NCBI GenBank assembly: GCA_030627475.1
Contig: DAOURZ010000004.1
Coordinates: 1-20,309 of the forward strand
From: Deltaproteobacteria bacterium
GTDB lineage: Bacteria; Desulfobacterota; Desulfobacteria; Desulfobacterales; ETH-SRB1
DNA length: 20,309 nt
Direction of reading: 5' to 3'
This document shows positions 18,699 through 20,309 of the stretch, piece after piece. The translations under genes and the position numbers were made by a program. The notes below the pieces were generated by a model. The model saw only the letters and a program-made list of their open reading frames with translations. It did no database searches and was not told where the DNA came from. Position 1 is the first letter of the stretch; each line of letters opens with the position of its first letter.

Positions 18699-19238
18699 AT
18701 GTCTCGAGTAGGCAAGAAACCGATATTGATACCTGATAAGACAAAGGTATTATTTAAAGATGGGATAGTTACTGTAAAGGGGCAGAAAGGCACTCTTGCA
18801 AGATCTGTACATCCTTTAATCAATCTTGAAATAAAGGATGGCGTTATGAAGGTGATCATGAAAGAGGAGAACAGGGTCAGCAGGTCATTGCAGGGCCTTA
18901 CTATAAGTCTTGTCTCTAATATGCTGACCGGTGTAACCATAGGATTTGAGCGTGTTCTGGAGATGAACGGTATAGGTTATCGCGCTACGCTTAGCGGTAA
19001 TCATATAGTTTTTAATCTTGGATATTCACATCCTATTAATTTTGATCTGCCGAAGGGTATTTCTGCATCTATTGAGAAAAATAATATTATAAAACTTTCC
19101 GGAATTGATAAAGAACAGTTAGGACAGATATCGGCAGCAATTAGACGATTAAGACCGCCTGAGCCGTATAAGGGCAAGGGGATCAAATACGCTGAGGAAT
19201 ATATTCACAGAAAAGCAGGTAAAACCGGTGCTAAATAA
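18699..19238 (+). CDS. rplF: 50S ribosomal protein L6
   Basis: L6 binds 23S rRNA near the sarcin-ricin loop, where elongation factors dock. From ATG 18699 it has 179 residues and begins MSRVGKKPILIPDKT, the usual L6 N-terminus. AGGAG at 18685-18689 supports this start over an upstream in-frame codon that would overlap rpsH. RLRPPEPYKGKGIKYAEE (about 149-166) is the conserved C-terminal signature. A 98-bp gap with repeats follows. Confidence 0.97.
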   Translation: MSRVGKKPILIPDKTKVLFKDGIVTVKGQKGTLARSVHPLINLEIKDGVMKVIMKEENRVSRSLQGLTISLVSNMLTGVTIGFERVLEMNGIGYRATLSGNHIVFNLGYSHPINFDLPKGISASIEKNNIIKLSGIDKEQLGQISAAIRRLRPPEPYKGKGIKYAEEYIHRKAGKTGAK

Positions 19239-19245
19239 AGTAACA

Positions 19246-19297
19246 GTTTACGGTTCACAGCGCTAATTGTAGGGTGCGGAGCGCCGTGCCCCCTACA
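19246..19297. repeat. TTYACGG repeat copy 3 plus GC-rich palindrome
   Basis: After rplF the 13-mer GTTTACGGTTCAC (19246-19258) matches the copy after rpsJ exactly. It abuts a separate imperfect palindrome at 19268-19297 with arms TGTAGGG and CCCTACA flanking a GC-rich centre (GTGCGGAGCGCCGTGCC). The palindrome is far more GC-rich than its surroundings and looks like a dispersed extragenic palindrome. It has no T tract and is followed within 45 bp by the rplR ribosome site. Confidence 0.65.
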
Positions 19298-19336
19298 TCT
19301 GGGTCATTTTCTAATTTGCATATGGGGATAAATAAG

Positions 19337-19705
19337 ATGGGTTCGTTGGATCAAAGAAGACTTTCTCGTTTAAAGAGAAAAAAAAGAATAAGAAAATCTA
19401 TATTTGGCACACAACAAAGGCCAAGGCTGAGCATTTTCCGAAGCGCAAAACATATTTATGCGCAGATAATTAACGATAGTACTGGCCATACCTTGGTTTC
19501 GGTATCAACTTTGGAGCAGCTAGTCAAAGAATCCCCTGAATGTAAAAATAAAATTGCAGTGGCGATCCTTGTTGGAAAACTTGTAGCTGAACGTGCGAGT
19601 GAAAGAGGAATTAAGAAGGTAGTATTTGATCGGAATGGTTTTTTATACCACGGTCGGGTTAAAGCGGTTTCTGATGGTGCTCGTGAAGCTGGCCTGGATT
19701 TTTAA
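19337..19705 (+). CDS. rplR: 50S ribosomal protein L18
   Basis: L18 binds 5S rRNA with L5 in the central protuberance. From ATG 19337 it has 122 residues. An in-frame GTG at 19274 would add 21 residues (including [11 protein letters not shown]) encoded by the palindromic repeat; it is rejected because GGGGA at 19324-19328 sits 8 nt before 19337 and the rest matches normal L18 length. [20 protein letters not shown] (about 32-51), [18 protein letters not shown] and the C-terminal [13 protein letters not shown] [11 protein letters not shown] are typical. Confidence 0.96.
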   Translation: MGSLDQRRLSRLKRKKRIRKSIFGTQQRPRLSIFRSAKHIYAQIINDSTGHTLVSVSTLEQLVKESPECKNKIAVAILVGKLVAERASERGIKKVVFDRNGFLYHGRVKAVSDGAREAGLDF

Positions 19706-19786
19706 ATGCGGTTAAAATGTACACCTTCCTTGAACGTGAAAAAAATTTCCAGTTTTTGTTCGGGTACTAAATAAGGAGGCGGAATC

Positions 19787-20281
19787 TTGTTTAAACGAGA
19801 TGTAGACGAAAGTCAATTAATTGATAAGGTAGTTCATATTAACAGGGTGGCGAAGGTAGTTAAGGGCGGTCGCAGATTTAGTTTTAGCGCTATAGTTGTT
19901 GTTGGCGATGGAAAAGGTCGTATCGGTTATGGTTTGGGTAAAGCGGGAGAGGTGCCGGAAGCAATCCGAAAAGGTATAGAAAAAGCAAAAAAGAAGATGA
20001 TTAAAGTTTCTCTCGTTGACGGTACAATTCCCTTTGAGGTTATCGGAAAATTCGGCGCAGGAAAAGTATTTTTAAAACCTGCTTCAAAAGGGACTGGAGT
20101 TATAGCCGGCGGTGCTGTTCGTGCTGTGTTAGAGGCAGTCGGTGTAAATAACATTCTTACAAAGTGTATTGGATCCCATAATCCTCATAATTTGGTAAAA
20201 GCTACTGTTACAGGACTGAGTCAACTTCAAAGTCGTGAACAGGTAGCTGCCAGACGTGGCAAAAGAGTGGAAGATTTGTAA
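19787..20281 (+). CDS. rpsE: 30S ribosomal protein S5
   Basis: S5 lies at the mRNA entry region of the 30S subunit and affects decoding accuracy. It has 164 residues. [19 protein letters not shown] (about 24-42) is the loop region linked to spectinomycin and looks wild type; [20 protein letters not shown] (about 45-64) belongs to the N-terminal RNA-binding fold, and the C-terminal domain is complete. The start is TTG, fixed by AAGGAGG at 19773-19779 with 7-nt spacing. The 81-bp gap before it shows nothing else. The 28 bases after its stop hold no feature; rpmD and rplO would be expected beyond the window. Confidence 0.97.
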   Translation: MFKRDVDESQLIDKVVHINRVAKVVKGGRRFSFSAIVVVGDGKGRIGYGLGKAGEVPEAIRKGIEKAKKKMIKVSLVDGTIPFEVIGKFGAGKVFLKPASKGTGVIAGGAVRAVLEAVGVNNILTKCIGSHNPHNLVKATVTGLSQLQSREQVAARRGKRVEDL

Positions 20282-20309
20282 AATAATAATTATTGAAATA
20301 TTGAAAATT

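Noticed and set aside
11672..19297. CRISPR-like array from the TTYACGG repeats
   Set aside because: Copies are thousands of bases apart in separate intergenic gaps, with no regular spacers and no cas genes.
19274..19336. N-terminal extension of L18 from a GTG start
   Set aside because: It would be encoded by a dispersed palindrome and a good ribosome site fixes the ATG at 19337.

Overview
The window is a contiguous, all-plus-strand block of core transcription and translation genes: rpoB, rpoC, rpsL, rpsG, tuf, rpsJ, rplC, rplD, rplW, rplB, rpsS, rplV, rpsC, rplP, rpmC, rpsQ, rplN, rplX, rplE, rpsN, rpsH, rplF, rplR and rpsE. It fuses the usual rpoBC, str, S10 and spc operons into one run. 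All 24 reading frames look intact and of normal family length except rpoC, which is about 95-100 residues longer than expected. The base composition is AT-leaning. The proteins look Gram-negative, with a proteobacterial SI3 insertion in the RpoC trigger loop. My best guess is a member of the Desulfobacterota (former Deltaproteobacteria, perhaps Desulfobacterales). That is recognition from memory and not a search result.

Layout: 1-254 is a non-coding leader with nested inverted repeats (rplL and its neighbours, if present, lie outside). 255-8954 is rpoB and rpoC, separated by an unusually wide 168-bp gap. 8951-9005 is a perfect 19-bp hairpin plus a T tract that ends rpoC and contains its stop codon. 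9017-9043 is a sigma70-like promoter for the str/ribosomal block. 9113-11340 is rpsL-rpsG-tuf, with fusA missing from its usual place. 11359-16697 is the S10 group and 16717 onward the spc group, cut at the right edge just after rpsE. The products assemble into RNA polymerase (beta, beta'), the 30S and 50S subunits and EF-Tu, so this is the core gene-expression machinery under shared transcription.

The most striking item is inside rpoC. Residues about 573-671 form an extra domain between the segment ending IIPK and the segment starting GIPFNLINK, which are adjacent in E. coli beta'. Its sequence resembles a parvulin/PpiC-type peptidyl-prolyl isomerase (EEEAK, KGANF, QYS, LGLF, LKQGE, AYHI), but at least two of the catalytic positions appear changed. 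It sits just before the beta' rim helices of the secondary channel, so it may be a lineage-specific RNA polymerase accessory domain. Secondary points of interest are an ATA-rich, codon-atypical tuf next to the missing fusA, two families of short intergenic repeats, and a structured 204-bp gap before rplD where an L4-type control element could sit.
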